This document shows, piece by piece, positions 8,133-14,538 of a stretch of 14,538 bases of DNA. The stretch lies in the NCBI GenBank assembly GCA_002437285.1, contig DJOV01000078.1, positions 1 through 14,538 of the forward strand, read 5' to 3'. The notes beneath the pieces are model-generated. The model was given only the letters and a program-made list of their open reading frames with translations. It made no database searches and was not told the DNA's origin. The position numbers and the translations under genes are program-made. Numbering within the stretch: position 1 is the stretch's first letter; the number at the start of each line of letters is the position of its first letter. The stretch comes from Prevotella sp. UBA6429 (lineage in GTDB: Bacteria; Bacteroidota; Bacteroidia; Bacteroidales; Bacteroidaceae).

Positions 8133-8164
8133 TTTGCCTGTGCGCAACATTTCCATTAACTTTG
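8133..8164 (+). promoter_or_regulatory. priA promoter (Bacteroidota -33/-7)
   Basis: TTTG at 8133-8136, a 20-base spacer and TAACTTTG at 8157-8164 match both Bacteroidota promoter elements at standard spacing. The start of transcription would be near 8170, giving a leader of about 58 bases before the priA ATG at 8228. The position just after the operon terminator supports it. Confidence 0.78.
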
Positions 8165-8227
8165 CGTAACCAAGAGCATTCACTGCGCGTTTCCAAGACA
8201 AACAAGTTTTTCCTTACATCCATCTCC

Positions 8228-10480
8228 ATGAGATACGTAGACGTCATCCTTCCCGTGCCCCTCGACGGCACTTTCACCTATACGATCGATACCGACAAGG
8301 CTTCCCGTTGTGCTGTGGGCATGCGTGTCCTGGTGCCCTTTGGCCCCACCAAGACCTATGCGGGCGTGGTGACCCGTCTCCATGACGATGCGCCCTCGCT
8401 GCCCGCGGGCAAGCTCAAGAGCGTGTTGGCTCTTATGGATGACTCGCCTGTCGTGTTGGCCTCACAGTTGCGCTTGTGGCAATGGATAGCCGACTATTAC
8501 ATGTGCACGTTGGGCGACGTTTATGTGGCGGCCCTCCCCGCGGGGCTCAAAGCCGACTCGCAGTATCGTCCGAAGATGGAAACTTGCGTGGCCTTGGCCG
8601 CCCCCTACGCCACCCCCGAGGGGCAGAAGGTGGCGTTGGAGATGCTTCGCCGCTCCCCTCGCCAGCTGGAGGTCTTTCAGACCTTTCTCCAGCTTACCTC
8701 TACTACAGACACGTCTCCGTTGACACGTGAGGCGTTGCTCAATGCCGCCCATGCCACGGCCGCCGTCTTCAAGAGCGTCGTCTCACGAGGCGTCTTCACG
8801 ACCTTTGAGCGCGAAGTGGGCCGGCTCAACACCTCCATGGAGCCCCACCTTGAGCGCGCGGCGCAGCTCAGCGCAGCCCAAGGCGACGCTTACAACCAGG
8901 TGTTGATGCAGTGGATGCACCATCCTGTGGTGTTGCTCCACGGCGTCACGTCGAGTGGCAAGACGGAAGTTTACATCCATCTCATCCTCAAGACCCTTGC
9001 CGAGGGCAAACAGGTGCTTTACCTCTTGCCCGAGATAGCTCTCACTGTGCAGATCATGCAGCGCCTGCAGCGCATCTTCGGCAACCGCTTGGGCATCTAC
9101 CACTCGCGCTACAGTGACGCCGAGCGCGTGGAGATCTGGCGCAAGCAACTCTCCGCCAATCCCTACGACATCATCCTTGGTGCCCGAAGTGCCCTTTTTC
9201 TTCCATTCCAGCGGCTGGGGCTGGTTGTCATCGACGAGGAACACGAGAGCTCCTACAAGCAGCAAGACCCGGCTCCCCGCTACCATGCGCGTTCGGCAGC
9301 CATCGTGTTGGCCCGGATGTTTGGAGCCAAGACCCTGCTTGGCACCGCCACACCATCTGCCGAGAGCTATCACAACGCCCTTATGGGCAAGTATGGCCTG
9401 GTGCGTCTCACCACACGGTTTCGTGACGTGCAGCTGCCCGAGATCCGTGTGGTCGACGTGAAGGACCTGCGCCATCGTCGTCTCATGAGCGGTCCCTTCT
9501 CACCTCCTCTGCTGGCTGCCATGCGTGAGGCGCTGTCCGCAGGCCGCCAGGTCATTCTCTTCCAGAATCGCCGTGGCTTTGCACCCATGCTCGAGTGTCG
9601 CGTCTGTGGTTGGGTTCCCAAGTGCAAGAACTGCGATGTGTCGCTCACTTACCACAAACGGCTCAATCTCCTCACTTGCCATTATTGTGGAGCCACCTAT
9701 GCCGTGCCGTCCGCGTGTCCCAATTGCGACAACCCGCACATCAGCGGGCGCGGTTACGGCACGGAGAACATCGAGGATCAGATACGCGACATCTTCCCCG
9801 AGGCCCGTGTGGCCCGCATGGATCTCGACACCACCCGCACGCGCAATGCCTACGAGCGTCTCATCACCGATTTCTCGTTGGGCAAGACCGATGTGCTCAT
9901 CGGCACGCAGATGGTCTCCAAGGGCCTTGACTTCGGCCGTGTCAGCGTGGTGGGCATCCTCGATGCCGATTCCATGCTCAATTATCCCGACTTCCGTGCC
10001 TACGAGCACGCCTTCACGATGATGTGTCAGGTCAGCGGACGTGCGGGGCGTCGTGGCGACCGCGGTCTGGTCATCCTGCAGACACGCAGCCCGCAGTTGC
10101 CGGTGGTCCGTCAGGTGGTGGCCAATGATTGCGACTCGTTCTACCGCGACTTGTTCGCTGAGCGAGAACTGTTCCATTATCCCCCCTTCAGTCACCTCAT
10201 CTATGTCTTCTTGCGCCACAAACAGGAGCCCATTGTCGAGGCGGCCGCCATGGAGCTTGGCGCCCTGTTGCGCCGTTCTTTGGCCGAGCGCGTGTTGGGT
10301 CCCGACAAGCCTTCCGTGGCGCGTGTCAAGCAGATGCACATCCGCAAACTCGTCATCAAGCTCGAGTTGGGCGCTGACCTGCGCGCCGTGCGACAGCTGC
10401 TTCTCCGTACGAAGGCCCAGCTGTTGACGGTCAAGGCCTACTCGTCGCTGCAGATGTTCTTCGATGTCGATCCCCTTTGA
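8228..10480 (+). CDS. priA: PriA, primosomal protein N', replication-restart helicase
   Basis: PriA is a 3'-to-5' superfamily 2 DNA helicase that recognises stalled or collapsed replication forks and recruits the primosome to reload the replicative helicase. The 750-residue product shows the whole family layout: an N-terminal 3'-end-binding domain opening MRYVDVILPVPLDGTFTY; Walker A GVTSSGKT (239-246); DEEH box (336-339); the LGTATPSAES motif; a zinc-binding insertion with CxxC pairs from Cys457 to Cys500; then GTQMVSKGLDF and the arginine-finger motif QVSGRAGR (601-608). All key residues appear intact. The frame is open back to 8075, but that extension would run through the terminator and promoter, so the ATG at 8228, which gives the family N-terminus, is chosen. 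Length is close to E. coli PriA (732). Confidence 0.96.
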   Translation: MRYVDVILPVPLDGTFTYTIDTDKASRCAVGMRVLVPFGPTKTYAGVVTRLHDDAPSLPAGKLKSVLALMDDSPVVLASQLRLWQWIADYYMCTLGDVYVAALPAGLKADSQYRPKMETCVALAAPYATPEGQKVALEMLRRSPRQLEVFQTFLQLTSTTDTSPLTREALLNAAHATAAVFKSVVSRGVFTTFEREVGRLNTSMEPHLERAAQLSAAQGDAYNQVLMQWMHHPVVLLHGVTSSGKTEVYIHLILKTLAEGKQVLYLLPEIALTVQIMQRLQRIFGNRLGIYHSRYSDAERVEIWRKQLSANPYDIILGARSALFLPFQRLGLVVIDEEHESSYKQQDPAPRYHARSAAIVLARMFGAKTLLGTATPSAESYHNALMGKYGLVRLTTRFRDVQLPEIRVVDVKDLRHRRLMSGPFSPPLLAAMREALSAGRQVILFQNRRGFAPMLECRVCGWVPKCKNCDVSLTYHKRLNLLTCHYCGATYAVPSACPNCDNPHISGRGYGTENIEDQIRDIFPEARVARMDLDTTRTRNAYERLITDFSLGKTDVLIGTQMVSKGLDFGRVSVVGILDADSMLNYPDFRAYEHAFTMMCQVSGRAGRRGDRGLVILQTRSPQLPVVRQVVANDCDSFYRDLFAERELFHYPPFSHLIYVFLRHKQEPIVEAAAMELGALLRRSLAERVLGPDKPSVARVKQMHIRKLVIKLELGADLRAVRQLLLRTKAQLLTVKAYSSLQMFFDVDPL

Positions 10481-10502
10481 CGCGTTTTTCCAACTCTTGG
10501 CC

Positions 10503-10512
10503 TGACATGTCA
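10503..10512. repeat. Perfect 10-bp palindrome TGACATGTCA
   Basis: A perfect palindrome 23 bases after the priA stop; flanking CCT and AGG extend it with one bulged T. It could be a regulator site or chance. Confidence 0.25.
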
Positions 10513-10534
10513 TAGGCTTCTTTTTTACGCTTGT

Positions 10535-10566
10535 TTTCTGCACAAATCATATCCTTTGTGCAGAAA
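10535..10566. repeat. 12-bp perfect inverted repeat upstream of the FadL-family gene
   Basis: TTTCTGCACAAA (10535-10546) and TTTGTGCAGAAA (10555-10566) are perfect inverted copies around an 8-base spacer. Neither side is followed by a T-run in the direction of transcription, so it is a poor intrinsic terminator. It lies between priA and the FadL-family gene, about 70 bases upstream of the -7 box, and could be a regulator binding site or an RNA stem at the 3' end of the priA transcript. Confidence 0.6.
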
Positions 10567-10634
10567 CGATGGGATTTAATGTTAATACATCTTAATTTCT
10601 TGTCTGCAAGACGCTCTATATTGCACATTTGAGA

Positions 10635-10642
10635 TAACTTTG
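10635..10642 (+). promoter_or_regulatory. -7 promoter element for the FadL-family gene
   Basis: TAACTTTG at 10635-10642 matches TAnnTTTG and, with the following CG, is the same ten bases as in the priA promoter. No TTTG is found at the proper -33 distance. Transcription would begin near 10648, about 19 bases before the ATG at 10667, which rules out the in-frame TTG inside the element as the start codon. Confidence 0.55.
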
Positions 10643-10666
10643 CGCAAAATTTTTAAGGTTATTAAG

Positions 10667-12346
10667 ATGAATAAGTTAAAATTGGCAATTGCCGCGATGG
10701 CAATGTTCGCCATTCAGGATGCATTTGCTGGTGGTATTCTCACCAACACAAACCAAAGCATTCAGTTTCTCCGCAACCCTGCTCGCGATGCCGCCATTGG
10801 CATCGACGGTGTGTACACCAACCCCGCAGGTGTCGCTTTCATGAGTGACGGTCTTCACCTCTCTCTCAATTTGCAGAACGCCAGCCAGACGCGCACAGTG
10901 ACAGGCGTCTTCGCTCCGTTTGCCTATGGTGCCAACAACGGTGGCACATCCACCAAGCAGTTCAAGGGCGAGGCCAAGGCTCCCGTGCTTCCTTCCATCC
11001 AGGCAGCTTACAACTGGAAGAACTGGAGCTTCCAGTTCGGCTTTGGTGTGACGGGTGGCGGCGGCAAGTGCCATTTTGACCAGGGCTTGCCCTCGTTTGA
11101 GAGTAGCGTGGCGTTGCTGCCCCTGCTTTCCCAGCATCTCGACGCCGTGACGGGCCAGATGGGTCTGGGCACGCTGGGACTTCCCACGGTCGATTCCTAT
11201 GACATGAACACCTACATGCGTGGCCGCCAGTATTATTTCGGCTTCACGCTGGGTGCCGCCTATAAGTTCAATGAGCACTGGTCGGCCTACGGCGGTCTGC
11301 GCATGCTCTATGGCAACAGCAACTACTATGGCTACGTGAGCAACATCCGCGCCCGTTTCGCGGGCAGCGCCGACTATGTGAACGCTTCCGAGACTTTCCT
11401 CGGCCAGTCGGCTGCCGCCTATGAGGCAGTGGGCCAGTACACGGCTGCCGCACAGTATGCCGCAGCCCGTGGTGACATGGCTGCCGCGCAGGCTGCCCAA
11501 GCCAAGGCACAGGAGTATGGCGTGAAGGCTGCCATGCTCGGTGCCCTGGGTGAGGCCACGGAGGACGTGACGCTCAACTGCGACCAGACGGGATGGGGCG
11601 TGGCTCCCATCTTGGGTGTCGACTACAAGGTGGGCAACTTCAACTTTGCCGCCAAGTATGAGTTCAAGACGCGCATGCGCTTGAAGAACAAGTCGGCCAA
11701 CAGTGAGAGTGCCCGCAACCTGGAGATTCTCGACCGTTGGGCCGATGGCGAGAGTGTGCCAGAGGATTCGCCGGCACTGCTCACCCTGGGCGCTCGCTGG
11801 AGCGTTATCCCACAACTGCGCCTCAATGCCGGTTGGCATCACTATTTCGACAAGGATGCCCACCAGTACAATCACCATGAGAAGAAGCTCGGTGGTGACA
11901 CCAATGAGTATCTCTTCGGTGCCGAGTATGACCTGTCGAAGGTGGTGGAGGTCAGCGCCGGCGTGCAGAAGACCAACTACAAGATGACGGGCAACTACAT
12001 GGAGGATGTCAGCTTCGTGGTCAACAGCTATAGCTTCGGCTTCGGCGTGGGTGTGCACCTCAACAAGAAGATGACGCTCAACCTGGCTTACTTCCAGACC
12101 AACTACAGTGACTTCTCCACCGAGTCCAACAACTACAACGACCTGTCCAATCTCACGGGCAAGATCGTGAGTGGCGTAGCCACGGCGCTGGGCCAGGACG
12201 AGGCCACGGCCAATGCCGCTGCCAGCCAGGTGAAGAACATGCTCACCACGCCGGTCACCGAGGATGGCAAGAGCATGCTCTATGGCAAGAACACGTTCAC
12301 CCGCACCAACCATGTGTTTGGTTTGGGCCTGAACATCGATTTCTAA
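10667..12346 (+). CDS. FadL/OmpP1-family outer-membrane transport protein
   Basis: The 559-residue product has a signal peptide ending in AFA before GGILTNTNQS, then the FadL-family N-terminal region with RNPARDAAIGIDGVYTNPAG, where the conserved NPAG follows the segment that plugs the barrel. The remainder is beta-strand rich, with barrel-type strands such as GRQYYFGFTLGAAYKF and a last strand FGLGLNIDF ending in Phe. The family forms 14-strand barrels that let hydrophobic compounds such as fatty acids or aromatics diffuse across the outer membrane; the substrate cannot be told. Residues about 249-296 are an Ala/Gln-rich, helix-forming insertion between strands. The start at ATG 10667 is fixed by the promoter element just upstream. 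The gene appears to stand alone, with its own promoter and a strong terminator. PorV of the T9SS is a distant relative, but this sequence does not look like PorV. Confidence 0.85.
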   Translation: MNKLKLAIAAMAMFAIQDAFAGGILTNTNQSIQFLRNPARDAAIGIDGVYTNPAGVAFMSDGLHLSLNLQNASQTRTVTGVFAPFAYGANNGGTSTKQFKGEAKAPVLPSIQAAYNWKNWSFQFGFGVTGGGGKCHFDQGLPSFESSVALLPLLSQHLDAVTGQMGLGTLGLPTVDSYDMNTYMRGRQYYFGFTLGAAYKFNEHWSAYGGLRMLYGNSNYYGYVSNIRARFAGSADYVNASETFLGQSAAAYEAVGQYTAAAQYAAARGDMAAAQAAQAKAQEYGVKAAMLGALGEATEDVTLNCDQTGWGVAPILGVDYKVGNFNFAAKYEFKTRMRLKNKSANSESARNLEILDRWADGESVPEDSPALLTLGARWSVIPQLRLNAGWHHYFDKDAHQYNHHEKKLGGDTNEYLFGAEYDLSKVVEVSAGVQKTNYKMTGNYMEDVSFVVNSYSFGFGVGVHLNKKMTLNLAYFQTNYSDFSTESNNYNDLSNLTGKIVSGVATALGQDEATANAAASQVKNMLTTPVTEDGKSMLYGKNTFTRTNHVFGLGLNIDF

Positions 12347-12379
12347 CTTGTGCGGTGAGACGCCTCACCCGCTATCATG

Positions 12380-12420
12380 AAAGCGCAACCACTCGCATGG
12401 AGTGGTTGCGCTTTCGTTTT
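12380..12420 (+). terminator. Strong terminator hairpin after the FadL-family gene
   Basis: A perfect 15-bp stem, AAAGCGCAACCACTC (12380-12394) with its complement at 12400-12414, has a 5-base loop and is followed by CGTTTT on the + strand. It sits between converging genes, ends the FadL-family transcript and may also stop minus-strand transcription, though no T-run is present on that side. Confidence 0.88.
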
Positions 12421-12448
12421 CTTGCGTTTCTCTGTCTCCTGCTTCGTT

Positions 12449-12787
12449 TTATTGTTGTCCAGCCTTTCTGCTGTTGATGTCCATGTAGTCTTCCACAAGC
12501 CAGCCGCACTGGTTGACCGTTACGCGGTAGTAGCGTCCCGTCATGATTCGGAAGTCGGTGGTGTAGAGGGGGCGATAGGTGCCATAAGGAAGCTTTTCCA
12601 CAAACCATTTAAATGATTGAAAATAGCTCCCAACGTGCGGATTAGGCTTTTCGGGCAATAGCAATTCGGCTTCATATCGAGGATGTAGCCTGCCGTCCTT
12701 GTCTGCCTTTTCATAAACCAATACCGAGAAAGAGCATTCTGGCCAGTCGGAATTGGTTACTCCTTCCAGGTGAAGGAGTGTTCCCAT
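12449..12787 (-). pseudogene. C-terminal part of downstream tandem paralog (copy 2), split off by a frameshift
   Basis: This 112-residue frame has no signal peptide and is homologous to the C-terminal third of the paralog upstream (copy 1): SVLVYEK, then KWFVEKLPYGTY, TDFRI, RYYRVTVNQCGWLVEDYMDIN align with SVLLYEK, KRFVEKLPQGTF, TDFRI and RYYRVTVNKCGWLVEDYMDIN. It is therefore the natural end of copy 2, whose N-terminal part lies in another frame and stops at TGA 12789-12787. The stop and this frame's ATG overlap as TGATG. A shift back by one base just before the stop joins LMG of this part to copy 2, matching the LMG of copy 1. It could be expressed by translational coupling, but a one-base deletion in an originally intact gene is simpler. 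Function unknown. Confidence 0.7.
12473..12535. repeat. 63-base direct repeat, copy in 3' end of copy 2
   Basis: Matches 13366-13428 at 59 of 63 bases without gaps. It encodes the shared C-terminus from the RYYRVTVN segment to DYMDIN. The adjoining coding sequence of the two paralogs is much more diverged. Confidence 0.9.
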
Positions 12788-14259
12788 CAGTTTGGCTCCA
12801 TACTGTCACTCCACAGTCCGTCATGCTTCTTTATCGATTGCTGTGCATAGCTGAAGAAGTCGGCTCCCCCACCATAGGGCGTTCCACTGTGGGAGATGAG
12901 TTTCCCTTTTTGGACAACCTCGTAGGTGGGATAGGGCGAGACGATGAACCCCATATAGTGTTGGGGATTGTGGAGCAGCAGTGCGGCGCCCGTGAACGGG
13001 TGTTTTCTATTTTTATGATTGTGCAGATCTTGAGGCCGTGCGCCCTCTGGCCACAACTTGAGCACAATCGACTTGTCGCCTGGTGTTTCGATGGAGTCAA
13101 GTGCCATGTAGGACGAATCCGCCCAGCGCTTGGCATGGTTGGCCATGAAGGCGCCCTTCATTTCGTCCACCGTCGCCGTATCCCGAAAATGTCTCCATTT
13201 GGCCACGGCAAGGTCTGTTTCGGAAAGGTATTTGTACTCACCCCATGCGTTTTCAAGGTCCAAGTGGCACCAGTCCCATTGCGCATAGCTGAAGGTGCTG
13301 TGCAGCCCCATGAAGGCCAAAAGCAATATGTTTCTTATCATTGTCTTCATGTTATCGTTTTTTCCGTTGATGTCCATGTAGTCTTCCACGAGCCAGCCGC
13401 ATTTGTTGACCGTTACGCGGTAGTATCGCGCAGGCAGGATGCGGAAGTCTGTGGAGTAATAGGGCATAAATGTGCCTTGCGGCAACTTTTCCACGAATCG
13501 TTTCATCCACCGGAAATCTCTCTGCGTTTCTTCGTCAGGGATGTCGGGTTCCAGTAGGCTTACATCATATCCTGCCTGCTTCCCAGGCTTTTCATACAGC
13601 AAGACGGAGAAGGTTCGCTCCGGCCTGTTGGGCTGAGGTGGCTCATCCTTGCCCATCAAGATGCCCATGAGGATGGTCCCGCCCCTGAGGTGGCTCTCCC
13701 AAGTGCCGTCGATATAACCAATCACTTGTTGCGCCTGGCTGAAGAAACAGGCTTCGCCTAACATGAGAATACCTTCGCGACCCAGGATGTGTCCTTTGTC
13801 ATAGGTCTCCAGGAGAGGCTGGGCTGAGACGACATATCCCATGTAGCATCGAGGGTACCTGAGAAAGACAAGGTCTCCATCGAGCAATTTGGCCTCCTCT
13901 TTCGTTCGACTTCGGTTCATGTAGATTTGGTTCAGGGGCAAACCCTTTGCCTTGGGTCGCACCAGGCATAGCATGTTGCCACGAAAGGTGAAGATGGAGT
14001 CGTACCCTTGATAGGGCGAGTAGTCGAATCGCTTGTCATGATTGGCTCGAAAGGCTGCTTCCATCTCGTCGACAGAGATCGTGTCCCGAAAATATTTCTC
14101 CCTCAGCAGGCACATGTCGTCCTTCGACCTGTAATGGTATTTCTGCCAATCCTGGTACAGTTTTAGGTTTTGCCACCCTTCATCCGTAAGTAATTGCGCA
14201 TTTGCGGTTGCAAAGGGCAACAGGGCGATAAATAGGATGATGTGTAGTACTTTTTTCAT
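12787..14259 (-). CDS. Fused reading frame: whole copy 1 plus N-terminal two-thirds of copy 2, exported proteins of unknown family
   Basis: As read, one 490-residue frame. Residues 1-21 are a signal peptide (MKKVLHIILFIALLPFATANAQ region). Copy 1 runs to its WLVEDYMDIN end near 13366, where no stop is met; the frame then enters a second signal peptide (start ATG 13350, MIRNILLLAFMGLHSTFSYAQ region) and copy 2. The two align along their length: FRDTISVDEM versus FRDTATVDEM, AFRANHDKR versus AFMANHAKR, YMGYVVSAQP versus YMGFIVSPYP, FFSQAQQ versus FFSYAQQ. I do not recognise the family; there is no lipobox and no T9SS C-terminal signal, so a periplasmic location is likely. A one-base change in the A6 tract at 13358-13363 would restore a TAA (13354-13352) two bases before the copy 2 ATG. 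The copy 1 ATG at 14259 is 4 bases after the preceding gene's stop. An in-frame TTG at 14286 was not chosen. Confidence 0.7.
   Translation of the reverse strand: MKKVLHIILFIALLPFATANAQLLTDEGWQNLKLYQDWQKYHYRSKDDMCLLREKYFRDTISVDEMEAAFRANHDKRFDYSPYQGYDSIFTFRGNMLCLVRPKAKGLPLNQIYMNRSRTKEEAKLLDGDLVFLRYPRCYMGYVVSAQPLLETYDKGHILGREGILMLGEACFFSQAQQVIGYIDGTWESHLRGGTILMGILMGKDEPPQPNRPERTFSVLLYEKPGKQAGYDVSLLEPDIPDEETQRDFRWMKRFVEKLPQGTFMPYYSTDFRILPARYYRVTVNKCGWLVEDYMDINGKNDNMKTMIRNILLLAFMGLHSTFSYAQWDWCHLDLENAWGEYKYLSETDLAVAKWRHFRDTATVDEMKGAFMANHAKRWADSSYMALDSIETPGDKSIVLKLWPEGARPQDLHNHKNRKHPFTGAALLLHNPQHYMGFIVSPYPTYEVVQKGKLISHSGTPYGGGADFFSYAQQSIKKHDGLWSDSMEPN
13357..13363 (-). other. A-AAA-AAC heptamer / A6 tract at the copy 1-copy 2 junction
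   Basis: On the minus strand the codons GGA AAA AAC form the in-frame heptamer A-AAA-AAC, a known type of slippery sequence. A -1 slip here reads CGA TAA and terminates at 13352; no slip continues into copy 2. The same A6 tract is also a typical place for a one-base deletion or a sequencing error. Confidence 0.5.
13366..13428. repeat. 63-base direct repeat, copy in 3' end of copy 1
   Basis: Partner of 12473-12535 in the same orientation, 893 bases apart. Recombination between them would delete one gene-length unit and leave a single hybrid gene. Confidence 0.9.
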
Positions 14260-14263
14260 TGTG

Positions 14264-14538
14264 TTAATCATGATTTTCTTGTCCAAAGATTTCGTCCATC
14301 ATCCCTTCTTGTACCTTGGACCTTTTGTAGTAGTCATAATATTTTCTGTCGCTTTCATTGTAAATCTCTGCATATTGAAAGTGGTAGTCTTCCATTCTGT
14401 CAATATCCGCTTGGCTGGGATAACTGGTGGTTGCCGTTACCAATTCTTCAAAACACGACTTTAATCGCTGTAAATCAGCCACTTGCAAATTCTTGTCTCG
14501 TGACACAAAATCAGCAAGGGACAAAAACGGGACAAAAC
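14264..14538 (-). CDS. C-terminal part of an unrecognised protein, running off the window
   Basis: The frame is open to the window edge, so the N-terminus is missing; about 91 residues are visible, ending MMDEIFGQENHD before TAA at 14266-14264. A TTG at 14524 could be read as a start but the frame continues beyond it. The visible part is charged and helical-looking, with SLADFVSRDKN, RLKSCFEEL, an aromatic segment DYHFQYAEIYNE and RKYYDYYKRSK, and has no membrane segment. I do not recognise a family. The copy 1 start lies 4 bases after the stop, so this gene and the two paralogs probably form one transcript whose promoter is outside the window. Confidence 0.6.
   Translation of the reverse strand, partial: FVPFLSLADFVSRDKNLQVADLQRLKSCFEELVTATTSYPSQADIDRMEDYHFQYAEIYNESDRKYYDYYKRSKVQEGMMDEIFGQENHD

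Noticed and set aside
8075..8227. 51-residue N-terminal extension of PriA
   Set aside because: It would run through the operon terminator and the priA promoter, and the family N-terminus begins at the ATG at 8228.
9500..10543. Long minus-strand frame antisense to priA
   Set aside because: priA is unambiguous on the + strand with all helicase motifs; the antisense translation shows no family features.
10676..12313. 545-codon open frame on the minus strand, antisense to the FadL-family gene
   Set aside because: It mirrors the codon use of a real + strand gene with signal peptide, barrel pattern, promoter and terminator. The translation has no recognisable domain and is compositionally odd.
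13470..13670. Short + strand frame opposite the copy 1 gene
   Set aside because: Antisense to a frame with a signal peptide and a clear paralog; no independent support.

Overview
The window looks like a chromosomal segment of a Bacteroidota bacterium, most likely Prevotella or a close relative. It carries a porP-gldK-gldL-gldM-gldN block, the trans-envelope core of the type IX secretion system (T9SS), a machine confined to this phylum. Four places also match the phylum's -7 promoter element TAnnTTTG, two of them with a well-spaced upstream TTTG. Most of the window is ordinary core genome. The unusual part is the right-hand 2 kb.

Left end (1-1208): an AT-rich, degenerate-looking methyltransferase-family gene (59-616), an AT-rich gap with a clear promoter, and a small acidic DUF2795 protein (781-1002). 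Middle (1209-8124): six + strand genes, porP, gldK, gldL, gldM, gldN and a PorT-like outer-membrane barrel gene. Gaps are 5 to 70 bases and a strong hairpin-plus-T-run terminator follows the last gene, so this reads as one operon. GldL and GldM form the proton-powered inner-membrane motor, GldK (lipoprotein) and GldN form the periplasmic ring under the outer membrane, and PorP is an outer-membrane partner.

Next (8133-12420): priA (replication-restart helicase) with its own promoter, then a gap with a perfect 12-bp inverted repeat, then a FadL/OmpP1-family outer-membrane protein gene ending at a 15-bp perfect terminator stem.

Right end (12449-14538, minus strand): the tail of an unrecognised gene running off the window, followed by two tandem paralogous genes for exported proteins of unknown family. 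Both are disrupted as read. The upstream copy lacks its stop codon and runs into the downstream copy at an A6 tract that also forms the heptamer A-AAA-AAC. The downstream copy is split by a second frameshift at a TGATG stop/start overlap. Their 3' ends share a 63-base block with 59 identities although the rest has diverged, which suggests recent gene conversion. No tRNA, rRNA, CRISPR array or insertion sequence was seen.
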